Of a DNA stretch of 64,000 nucleotides, positions 46,741 through 56,417 are shown one piece after another. A program made the position numbers and the translations under genes. The DNA lies in contig CANTFL010000148.1 of NCBI GenBank assembly GCA_947650285.1, forward strand, positions 1-64,000, written 5' to 3'. This DNA comes from Hyaloperonospora brassicae (lineage: Eukaryota > Oomycota > Peronosporomycetes > Peronosporales > Peronosporaceae). The notes beneath the pieces were generated by a model, which saw nothing but the letters and a program-made list of their open reading frames with translations, was not told the DNA's origin and did no database searches. Position 1 is the stretch's first letter. Every line of letters begins with the position of its first letter.

Positions 46741-47834
46741 GATTGCGTACGCAACTATACCTCACCTTATCACTCACTCAGTCTGGCTAAATTCGACGTT
46801 TACCGATGTCTCGAGCCAACGGGTGGCATTGTGGATGACGGGTGGTTTGACTTTTTTCGGGCGATGCTCCGGTCCGTTACTGTGTGAGCTGCAACCGATC
46901 ATTTCATATCTATCGCAACGTCTACAGCAAGATCTGTCGTCTTGTTACAGGCATAGTACTGGCGAGCCCAGCTGGACACCATATCTTCGTCGAATTAAGT
47001 TCCCAATTTTTTGACACGCGCGGCGAGTGCGGCTTGCATGTCGGGCGGTAAATACGGAGCTGAATGACAAGCGTCGGTGCTATCTCCAATTACGTGCGGA
47101 GATGTGAAACCGTCAGCGTTGATGGCCCAGGCGCCATGTCAGCAATCCACACGACACAAGCAACGTGTTCGGATCTGTCATTGAACTATACCTACGCCGG
47201 CAACACCAGATCGTAGGTTGCTTCAAGACTTTCATCGAAGAAATGGGAAGGTTGTCCGTTGACGAGTGCTGCGAATTTAGTAAACGTAACGGTGGCAATA
47301 CAGAGTGTTTCAATTTCGTATCTGCCAGCGCTGAGTGCGCTCTTGTCAGCACAAATTATCGGTGGCGCCCACTGGATTGGGAGGTGGACCACGAAACAAG
47401 TGATCGCATTCCGCAATCCGGCGTGGTTGAATGCGTTGTGGCTTCCATGTGGTGGCATTGGGTCCTCCATCCGTCGTAGCCGCTCCAGCCAAATGACGTG
47501 GACTTCAATTGATACAACATATCACCATAATTCGGCCGATGCCTCATTGATTGTCTTCACAAGCTTCTAGTGTCTTTTGCGTGACCGCAGAGCCGTTTAA
47601 GGGATATCTCGGCACATTCTGGGTCTGAGAAAGCTCCGATCGAAACACAGTGTAATCAAAGATGCCGCCATGAAGACGACCGAGCTTGCTTCAAACTTTA
47701 AAAAAGACCTCGCTAACGCGCTGGGATAGCGGGCAAGACCAAAAGACATGACTTGCGGAGGCAAAGTCCCTCGAAGAGTATGCAGGATTCGAGCAGACTA
47801 GGTTGTTTGGCAATCGGTTCCAAAAATTGACAAA
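46741..47834. other. No gene recognised
   Basis: Short overlapping frames on both strands, none with a domain. Some may be further decayed retroelement sequence continuing from 46740, but no motif supports it. Confidence 0.4.
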
Positions 47835-47856
47835 AGATTCTACTTAAGTAGAATCT
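47835..47856. repeat. 22-bp perfect palindrome
   Basis: AGATTCTACTT followed directly by its reverse complement, with the centre at TTAA. No spacer. It lies upstream of the decayed LTR at 48001-48308. It could be an LTR-internal palindrome or a protein site. Confidence 0.8.
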
Positions 47857-48000
47857 CTTCGTGGGCGAAGGCTGAGTTATTTCAGCCACCTCGGAGATAC
47901 GTTACAGGTTCGACTCGAGTGGATTGGAAGACTATACAATCAAAGTACTTCGACATGGATTCATCATCGTGTGGCGATGTGTATAAAATCAGTTTGCGTC

Positions 48001-48308
48001 AGTCTATAGAATACGTGTGCCTTGTTGAGGCGTCTTTGATCCTTCAGAGTTAGCAGCATGCTATACGGCGTATACTCTTTGCAATTTGTTCTGCCGATTA
48101 TACAAATATTAATTCCCTTGAAGCAGGACTAGAAGCCATGTGAGCTAGTGAACTCTAACAGTCGTTGTTCTCCAAACCTGCTGGCCATTAGAGTCATTGT
48201 TCTTTGAACTACTAGACCCGTTGAGTCTTGCGTTCTGTTTTTCTAACTAAGTGGATCTTTATGTAGAAGTCTTACTCTGCCAGGGAGTTGGTGTATAGCT
48301 CCGCTACA
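48001..48308 (+). repeat. Decayed LTR fragment of the Gypsy-3 family
   Basis: Collinear with 62880-63170. Shared blocks include ACGTG(T)GCC, TTGAGGCGTC and the terminus TAGCTCCGCTACA, after which the two copies diverge at once. That shared end with abrupt divergence fits an LTR 3' terminus. The left part of the LTR is not recognised. Confidence 0.55.
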
Positions 48309-48660
48309 AGGTGGGTGCATCCCCAATGTTTGCTTTACCAACGGCAAAAGCCGCACCTTAGAGCTTGTATTCCCTATTTCTTACCGGTTTCTTGATAGGC
48401 TCAGTGAGTCGCAAAATAATCTAATGACTATCCTCTGTTTGTCTTCGGCGGAGGTTCTTACATCCTTCGCCGAATCGCATGGTTGACGTGTGCCACGCGA
48501 AGGGCTCCTTCTGGATGTTCTTGGCGCTAGCCAGTCCAGATACTCCGACTATCCATTGTCAGGGGTTCAGGCTTCTACGAGAGGCCGCTGTTCAGTGGTA
48601 CCTGGATTCCCCAGGTGATGCTTGACAATTATATGTCACACATTTCGGAAGGCCTTTATT
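48309..48660 (+). pseudogene. Possible Gag leader and Gag fragment after the decayed LTR
   Basis: One frame near 48510-48615 reads LLREAAVQWYLDSPGD, which resembles the capsid segment of gypsy Gag proteins. Everything else is broken. Position just behind an LTR end is what supports it. Confidence 0.3.
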
Positions 48661-51600
48661 TGGTCTTAGTAGGGATCGAATCGGCATGAGCAATAATGGT
48701 AATGGTAGATGTTTACCCGAGGCACCAGAGGAAACACCGACCTTTAAGCTTGTAATACAACACCTCACTAAAAAGGAACGACGACAGATTCAAGAGCGAC
48801 GCATGCACCAACTAGGTGTGGACGACACGACCGATCTGGGAGTCAGTAAAGTTGCAAGGTGCAGAAAATGTTCAGGCTGTCGAGCCATTTCGTCAATCGC
48901 TTTAAACGTTTTTCTCGGTGGACACCGGCTCTTGACGTAAAAGAAACATGTAAATGTTCTGTAAAACCAGAGACATTTGTCACCCGTCAGTATGTTGTCA
49001 AAACCATACCTTATGAAACTTGCCGATACGTGCTCGTTACCTCCACAACGGATGACCTGTGCAAACAAATGGCGCATGCTGATCGCGTCAAATTTTACGC
49101 CAAATACTGAGAAGAGCCATGCGTAGCATAATTCTGCAACATTTGTAGTAGCCTGTGCCACTGAAGCCGAAAGTATGGACCTCGAAGTCGCTTCCATGAT
49201 ACAAATGCAAGGGCACATGTGCTAATACTCTGATACAGGGATTCATCGTGACATCTGCTTTGATGTAGTAAAGTGAAACATTATTTGCTGATTCTCAACT
49301 CGAACTATGTTATTGATATTAGCTTGTTCTTATGCGACTGACCAGCTTACGATGATAGACGTTACTTTTTCAGCTCACAAGATATCGGTATATGCCTCAT
49401 CGCTTGCGACTGATTCTACGACCCGAAATTGTAAAAGAAAAGTCATTTGGTCACTTGATTGCAGAATGCAAAGTGGATACATATAGGTCCTTCGTCCGCA
49501 ATCTCGTCTGCTACCTCCAAGCCTAATAATTTTTCTTTGGCTCGACAACCGATTGTCTAGTCGAGGATTACAAATCGTCTCGTCGCGCATAGCAATCAAC
49601 ACATCGCACATTACCAATCGCAACGTTACACATGAGCATTCTTCACATCGCACATTGTAAACTTACCGGCAATTGCTTGCTGGCCGAGACGCTTCTTGGA
49701 CAACAATCGTGTATCATATAGAGGACACAAAAATCGATCACTCAATTGACCTTCTACCGTTTCTTGTTGAGAAACAATTGCTTACGATATGAGTCGTCAT
49801 GCAATCTGTTGGTATATCGCTTAGCTGTCAAACTATTGATGTACTCGACAAATTTGGTGAAGCAAACCACATTTGGCCAAACAAGTAGTTCGTTTGTGAC
49901 GGATAGTGGTGTCATGGCAGTGCAACGGACTGAGTCCGTTTCATTTCATTGGATACCAAATTGTGTTAATATGAATATTATGATTACTGGTAGTATCCAA
50001 TATTCACCTTCCTAAGAAATCACTGAAGGAATATCACCTTCATGAGCAATATTCGGTACCGCTTTGCTTGTTGCTAACAACCAATGTTACAGGATCCAAT
50101 ATCAACCAACTCAACTACTAAATGCTCCTAACGCGCGCAGTGGGTGGTCAGCGAGTAGCTTCATTTGACGTTTGTAGTTTATTGACCTTAAGTAAGATCA
50201 AAGGGGACTTATAAGGAGTCTTTACTATGGATCACATACAGATCTACTATTTCCTTCTTCTAAACGAACAAGTTTACAAAGTAAGACTTTTCTGCACGTA
50301 CAGTGTATGTGAGGTTTCGAGGCAACCGCTTACACTGTGTGAGTGTAGGTAGCTTGCATGATGTCAGTACAAGCGGATGTGCCCCATTATGGACAGCGTG
50401 TCTTCATCTGTAGTAGCTCGCGATAATTGCCACGGGCTTGCTTCCAAAGCGTTCAAGTTCTCATCGAAACGCGTTGAAGCACACTAAACACACCCTTTGT
50501 CACAATGTCTATCACTGCGTCTATGCTGCCGTAGACATGTTTCAATTAGTAGCTATACCAGCGTCAAAGCAATCGAACGAATCGATATACTACTTCTTCG
50601 GTTCAAAATTGTTGAGGAGAAGTTGCACTTTTGTGATACTTGAGAGAGCAACAACCTTTCGCCTGATTGTTACTGCGTAGGGTTCATGGACAAAGGCGTT
50701 CATCTGTGGTCCCAATTTCAACGCACGCGTATCACCACAAAGCTGTAATTACTCCGGAAAAGCTAGAAGGTGGTCATCGTGATGACTGTCCCCTTTCACT
50801 GACAATTCGGGGCTGTTTGAAGGATCGTGTGCGTTGGTCGGAAAGATACTGTGTCCCTGGACAGAAGCTCGAAAGAACCGTTTTCCTGTATCTACCCTAT
50901 CATCAATTGTGCAAATCGTCAAGCTCCGGGTCTATCGCCACAGCAGTAACTATGGCTTCGCTCACGTTGTCAGGACTACGTCGTGGTCGGAGAACGATTG
51001 TGGCGGAAAATTGGTTCATAATCAGCACAATCCATTTGACGACCTATGGAACGAGCGATGCCATGTTCGCGGAGTGTAGACAGTTGGAAACCGCAGCAAT
51101 TAAGGATGGTGAGCGTTGAAGACGTTGAGAAGTGGACGGGAAAAGAAGCGCAGCGACAAGACGGATATCTAGAAGGAAGAGTAAACGACAAGACTCAGGA
51201 CCAATTTGACAAGTAGTTTCTCGTTCATTTCCACATTAACCGTAACGTCAACACATTGTGAAAGCGTGTTTATTGCTATACGCGATCATTAGCGTGCAGA
51301 CCATGTTATCTTAAAGAGTCCGTCGTACTGAGAGACGGGACTATGTTAACTTATTCAATTGACCTTGCGTGCGTATAGAGGTGCGACTCAGTCATTCAAC
51401 GGGCTCGGTTTGCACGCATGTCTCGAGCCGTTTACACTAGAGTCTCGCGGACCTCGCCATCTCCAGAAGTCAGATACGAAATGCAGTCGACAGCACCCCC
51501 ATTAAAATTGGCTTAGAATGTCAGACATCTTGCACATAATCTTGGTTTTTGCTTACGATGATGTGCAAGATGTCTGAAAACTTAATAGACAGTCACAGAT

Positions 51601-52995
51601 CTCTTGCTTTCTCTGGCATTGTCCTGTACGATTGCATCGCAACATTGTTCCCATTACTGTCAATACCATTACATGCATCTATTTGTTCTTGACATGCACA
51701 CATATCGGTCTCGCACAAGCTCTGCCTTTTCAATAACGACTTACTATGCGCTTGTATTTATCTGTTTGCTCCTTCCCTCCTTCGGCAATACCGGTTCCGG
51801 AGCAGTCCTGTAGAGTCTTTCGCTTAAAACGTGGCGTTGACCCACCTAAGCTTGTCGCAGTATAAATGCGCCGGGGAGTTGCTCATTTCTTCCACCATGC
51901 AAAGTAAACTGGATCCGATAGTTATTACGTGCGACTCGAAGTACATTCGACAGCGTCAAGTTTGTTAACAAGATTCCCTGGGCGGTGCCATTCTTTGTAT
52001 GACATTGCTATCGTGGAAAGCAGTCGAAGCTTTCCACTTATTACAGAGACGTCCCACGTAGAGCCAGCTGCTATGTTATCAAACCATATTTTTTTATGTT
52101 TGTACGCAAGATGCCACTGCTATTGTATATATTACGGCCTCCCACACGGACTTGCCGTGATGCGTTCATTGAACGCATCAATGTTAGAATGATCACATAC
52201 GCTGCGTCACCTTGACCTGTGCATCATGCGGGACAATGACTGCCTATATATCCTCATGCGCGCGGACTCTTGAGAAACTGAGGGCAACTCTAGAGACCAT
52301 CTCTCTCACGTGCTGATCGGTTCCTCAATTGACTTGGAATTGCAGATCTGGAATATTGGCTGAGGGTGCACACTAGTGCAAGTTCTGTCCCACGAGGAAC
52401 GTCTAACAAATGACAAGGCAAATCTATGCTGCAGTGCATGATAGCCGTACTGCCTGCGATAACCTTCGTACTTCGTTGGTATCGGTCAACTCGTGCAAAC
52501 CATTCGCGAGTAGGATTATAACGAGGCTCTGTGTACGAAGCGCATCGTGACGCAGTTATCCTGTAACGACACACACAGCAGACATTGCCAAGACAGTTCG
52601 GCTGCTGTCGATGCGAAACACATCGTACGATGCTTTGCCGTTGCTGCCCAGTCGACTGTCACTGCGCTGCTCCCAAAACAACAATCGTTTGGGCTTTGAA
52701 CTTTGCTTTGCGACTGGAGATGTCGAGCGGGAAGAATGCAAGTCGAGTACTATTGCAGTCCACTTTGGGAGCCTCAATCTGAGAAGCTTATATACCTAGT
52801 GCGACCTTGCCAGATCTTCTTACCCTTTACAACCAGCTGTCGATGCTCTGTTGATTCTCGAATCCAGTGCCTCCAGCGATGAAGACCGGCGTCGTCGTCA
52901 ATTCACCAGCTTGCAGCAGGTCCGTCACGCGTGCTCGATACATTGTATAGGCAGGAAGGAGCAGCTCATGGCAGTTGTGCTGTCAGGTAGACCAC
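48661..52995. other. Gene-poor AT-richer region
   Basis: 4.3 kb without a gene I can support. The best open frames (48686-48940, 50667-51119 and a few others) have no domain and no splice continuation that I could find. One strong inverted repeat at 51521-51577 is listed separately. The sequence may hold decayed transposons or noncoding RNA. Confidence 0.45.
51521..51577. repeat. 17-bp perfect inverted repeat with 23-nt loop
   Basis: TCAGACATCTTGCACAT at 51521-51537 and its exact reverse complement at 51561-51577. A transcript from either strand would fold into a 17-bp stem with a 23-nt loop. No gene surrounds it. Candidate small-RNA precursor, or remnant of a hairpin transposon end. Confidence 0.85.
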
Positions 52996-54133
52996 CTATG
53001 CTTGCTCCGCGCCAGGTGCGGTGGGGGTGAGACGCTTCTCAAAGATAGCATGTACCCACACGCGAAAGCGAACGACGTTCTGCTGTCTGTTGGCATACTG
53101 GCGACGGATGTACTCGTTCTCGACTACGACAAGGCCAGCGGTCGTAAAAATGTCCTCCACCTCTTCCGTCGTGAAATAGTACGCTCGCGTGTTGTCTTGG
53201 CGGACGTAAAAATTGTCCTGCAGCTTACAGCCAGGACGGAAGCGAAGCTGCGCTTGGTCGTAGCGGCCATAGTCGCGGAAAAAGAGCTTGCCGCCAGGCT
53301 TGATCGCTGCCACGACCTTGTTCACGGCGCTTTTCATCTTGTCGGGATGCAACGCCGACAAGCAAAACAAACACAGCGCAAAGTCCACGCCGCCGTTCGC
53401 AAAAGCAGCAGCAGGAAGTGCATCCTTTGTAATGTCGCACACTGAGGCCTGCACACGAGTGTCGTCGTAGAGCGGTTGTTTCTGCCCGCACCAGCCACAC
53501 AATGGACAAACGGCTTTCACATCAGCACCTGCCTCTCGTCAGCTCTACAAAAGCGTATCAAGTCACGCCGATACAAAGTGGCCTCCGCACCTGTAGCAGG
53601 TCAATGGCGGAAGCTGCAAAGTCAATCGCCACGATACGCAGCGCCGGATTGACCTCCAGTAGCGGCAGGGCAGCATTTCCGACGCCACTGCCGACTTCCA
53701 GCAACGTCTTCGTCTCGCCCTGCTCGGGCACCACGGCCAGATCTGGAAAGACCACGTGGAGGTAGTGGCGGTCCTTGTAAAAGTTGCTCGAATTGCGCTG
53801 GTAAAACTTGTCCCAACTCTTGGCCGCCTCGTGCTCGTACTTGTCTAGTGCCACAAAACACACACCCACCCCCCACCCCCACCCCCACCCCGTCAACATT
53901 TTCGGCCAATCAGTCCACCGCCTGCTCTACCAGTGCTCCTCTTCCGACGACGCACTCTGCCAGAACGCCGAGATCGTCGACCGGTCCTGCTGCAAATGTT
54001 CCTGGGCCAGGCGCAAGCGCTCGTCGGTCCACACGTCGTCGCACACGACCTGCTCCGGGTCCTGCAGCACGCGCGTGGCCACACCCGCTTGGGCCACGAG
54101 CGCCTCGAGCTGCTTATTCGTCGCGTGTGTCAT
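52996..54133 (-). CDS. tRNA N3-methylcytidine methyltransferase, METTL2/6/8-like (three exons)
   Basis: Minus-strand exons 54133-53956, 53844-53591 and 53481-52996; introns of 111 and 109 bp, donors GTGCGT and GTGCGG, 305 residues. The first splice joins ISAFWQ to NKYEHEAAKSWDKFY, restoring the family block before the fold. SAM-binding motif I is LLEVGSGVGN (107-116), followed by IVAIDFAASAIDLLQ, VCDITKDALP, FCLSALHPDKM, KPGGKLFFRDYGRYD, QDNFYVRQDNTR and FTTAGL, the conserved METTL2/6/8 set. These enzymes make m3C32 in tRNA-Ser, tRNA-Thr and others; which tRNA is served here cannot be read. No clear organelle signal is seen. Its 5' end faces the CASTOR-like gene across 137 bp. Intron 1 holds a strong G-quadruplex motif. 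Confidence 0.92.
53865..53891 (-). other. G-quadruplex motif in intron 1 of the methyltransferase gene
   Basis: On the coding (minus) strand the order is G4-T-G5-T-G5-T-G6-T-G3, five G runs with single-T loops. This is about the tightest loop arrangement possible. It ends about 20 nt before the CTAG acceptor, so the pre-mRNA carries it close to the 3' splice site. Confidence 0.85.
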
Positions 54134-54270
54134 AGCAGAGCCAGTGACGCTGTCGACCAGTCAGCGAGTGTCGATTGCTAGCGCGAGTTGTGCAAAGTCG
54201 TGCCACCGACTGCACCACAGACGGTACAGACCCGACACAGACCCCACGTCGCCCTTCCTTCGACCACACG
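54134..54270. promoter_or_regulatory. Bidirectional promoter between methyltransferase and CASTOR-like genes
   Basis: Only 137 bp separate the two start codons (54133 on minus, 54271 on plus), so the core promoters of both must lie here or in the 5' exons. No clear TATA box. I could not assign a single Inr with confidence. Confidence 0.55.
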
Positions 54271-54687
54271 ATGGTGGACATTGTGACGACGTCGAATTTC
54301 CACGCGACGCTTCTGCCAGGTCCGACCCGCGCCGCTCTGTCGCTCTGTCGCTCTATCGCTCGTTGCAGTGGCACTGTCTCTTGTTGCAGTGGCGCTGTCT
54401 CTTGTTGCGTGTCGTCTGGTCGTCGTTCTCGTCGAGCTAACGGTGTCACGGGCTCTGGTTGTGTAATTGTGTTGTGTGTTGTGTTGTGGGGTTTCTATTG
54501 CAGGGCTCGTGAGTGTCGTGTTTGTGCCGACAGAGCACATTTGCCACAGTAGCTGGTCGCTGCTCAAGTGCGTGGGCGCTGTCGCTGTGCTCGTTCGTCA
54601 TTGGCTTTTTTTTGATGGCGGGCAACGATCGAGTGGAGCTGCTGGACCTGTGACTGACGATAATGTCTGTGTGGGTTCGCTTGATGA

Positions 54688-54722
<35 letters not shown>

Positions 54723-56083
54723 GTTTTTCAGTCTGTTGCTGTACAGCGGCTGCAGGTTTGACGATAATGAGCGTGGCTGCGTGCGCACAGATGGCCACGT
54801 GTGTCGCTCGACAGCGACGGAGATATTTTCAATCGTGTCGGATCGAGAAGGCGTCACGCTGTTCATGGACCCGAATGGCATTGAGATATTTCAACGTGCA
54901 GTGCGTGCTCCTTAAAAACTTACGACCGATAGAGTTTTTGCCGTGTTGGAAGCTGAAGAAGCTGCTTGTGTTGCTGACGATAGTGCTGGATGCTGCTGCT
55001 GTTTTGTTGTTCGTAAGGGCATGCGGGACCTGATCACTGTCGCGCCCGTGTCTTGGCGAGCCATTCAGGTGAGCACTGTGGACGCTCATATGTTATGGAC
55101 GTAAATTGAGGGTCCGGCAAACGAACGCGGCGGATGATGTTGTGTTTGTGTTGTTTGCAATGCCGTCATCGTGAAGATTCACTTGGGGCCCATGGTGGCG
55201 GAGTTTCCGGGTGTTGTGAGCTTTTTGTCCAAGCTACTTGCAGACGACCACATTAGTATCCTCAATATGAGCACGTACGACACGGACGTCATGTTCGTCC
55301 AAGAAGTGGATTTGGACGCTGCCATATCGTGTTTGCAGTCAAAGCTGTCTCGCGGATTGCATGGCTTGAAAGAGGTGCAGCTCGCACGTGCACTCTTCGT
55401 ACACGAGGCATCTACTTCTGACGCTTTTGGTTTTCCTCTTGCCGTGCCCTCAGGCAAAGGATGCAGAGAGCGCGCTGCTTGACCATGATCTGATGCCATC
55501 AGCTGATGACTCGGGAGGAAGTAACGAGGCGACCGCGTTAGAACTACCTCGTGTAGGAGACGGCCAGTACCTCACCGGTGCGAACTTGATTCATGTACTT
55601 TTCACATGAGCTGTTCAGTGCTGTGCTAACGACCGCGTCATTGCGCACGCAGTGTATTCCGAGTCCTTTGTTCTCGTGAGGCTTCAGAAAGACGCTCTTC
55701 GGGCTAGTGCGTACGGGCTCACGCAACTTGTATTGTCGTCTAGTGGGTCTGCGTCAGGCGAGACGTCGTTCTGGTGTTGCTGCGAGACGGCCGAGGAGAT
55801 TAGCCTCATCATGGACGAGCGTTGCGTGCCGTCTTTTGAGAAAGACTCGCTGATTGTGTCACCGGATCGGTGGCGGGCGATCAAACTTAGCGGACGAACG
55901 TATGGTTTTGACGAGACCGGTGTGGTGGCAGCAATGTCGGGCTGTAGCACGGATACACAGGTACTTAACGTAAGTTGCTTCGGTTCCAACGTTGCTTTCG
56001 TGCTGGACGACTTGCTGGACGTTGCCATTGAGACACTGTGCTCGTCACTGGATATTTCGCGAGTGGAGAGACAGAGGATGTGA
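54271..56083 (+). CDS. CASTOR-like ACT-domain protein (seven exons)
   Basis: Modelled exons 54271-54319, 54504-54567, 54732-54900, 55018-55068, 55177-55374, 55454-55550 and 55653-56083; total 1059 nt, 352 residues. All junction phases agree and all introns are GT-AG. The protein is an internal duplication. Half one has LVSVVFVPTEH, SLLNLLLYSG, STATEIFSIVSDREGVTLFM, SWRAIQ and NMSTYDTDVMFVQE. Half two has SFVLVRLQKDAL, YGLTQLVLSSSG, CCCETAEEISLIMDE, RWRAIKL, GFDETGVVAAMSG (294-306) and NVSCFGSNVAFVLDD. This repeated ACT layout matches CASTOR/GATSL proteins, cytosolic arginine sensors that restrain GATOR2-mTORC1 in animals. Arginine sensing here is inference; binding residues were not verified. 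The first exon and its GTCCGA donor are the weakest part. Confidence 0.72.
54689..54723. repeat. TTG trinucleotide run in intron 2
   Basis: Roughly eleven TTG/GTT units directly before the TTTTTCAG acceptor of the CASTOR-like gene. It supplies the pyrimidine/U-rich tract; length polymorphism is likely. Confidence 0.85.
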
Positions 56084-56222
56084 CGCATGGAGCACATGTA
56101 GGAAGCAAATGTTGACAACGACGCGATCGCTGCAGTGAACCGGTCCGGTCCGGTATAATAGGAGTTTAGCCCGAAGAGGGGACAGCAACGGCAAAGTCGT
56201 CACGCGATCGATCGGCTGTGTA

Positions 56223-56300
56223 CGCACGCAGTAAGTAGATCAGACGAACATCAGAGCAGTTCGCACGGAGTAAGTAGATCAGAAGAACATCAGAGCAGTT
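56223..56300. repeat. 39-bp direct tandem duplication
   Basis: Two copies (56223-56261 and 56262-56300) with the shared core AGTAAGTAGATCAGA and ACATCAGAGCAGTT, differing at a few positions. It lies between the convergent ends of the CASTOR-like and coiled-coil genes. The rest of 56084-56417 has nothing else notable. Confidence 0.85.
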
Positions 56301-56417
56301 ATACCACTCAACACCAGCTTGTTAACCGACCTTTGGAAACATTCTCAGGCATATGTACTATGAGCATCGTCTCACAACGACCCGTTACCAGCACTCAGCG
56401 GTCTTTCAGCAAATTTT

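Noticed and set aside
50667..51119. 150-codon frame suspected to be a transposase
   Set aside because: No DDE motif, no terminal inverted repeats and no target duplication seen.
54615..54649. ATG at 54615 as start of the CASTOR-like gene
   Set aside because: It falls in the intron between LLN and LLLYSG; the upstream exons give the first-half motif (LVSVVFVPTEH) that mirrors the second half.
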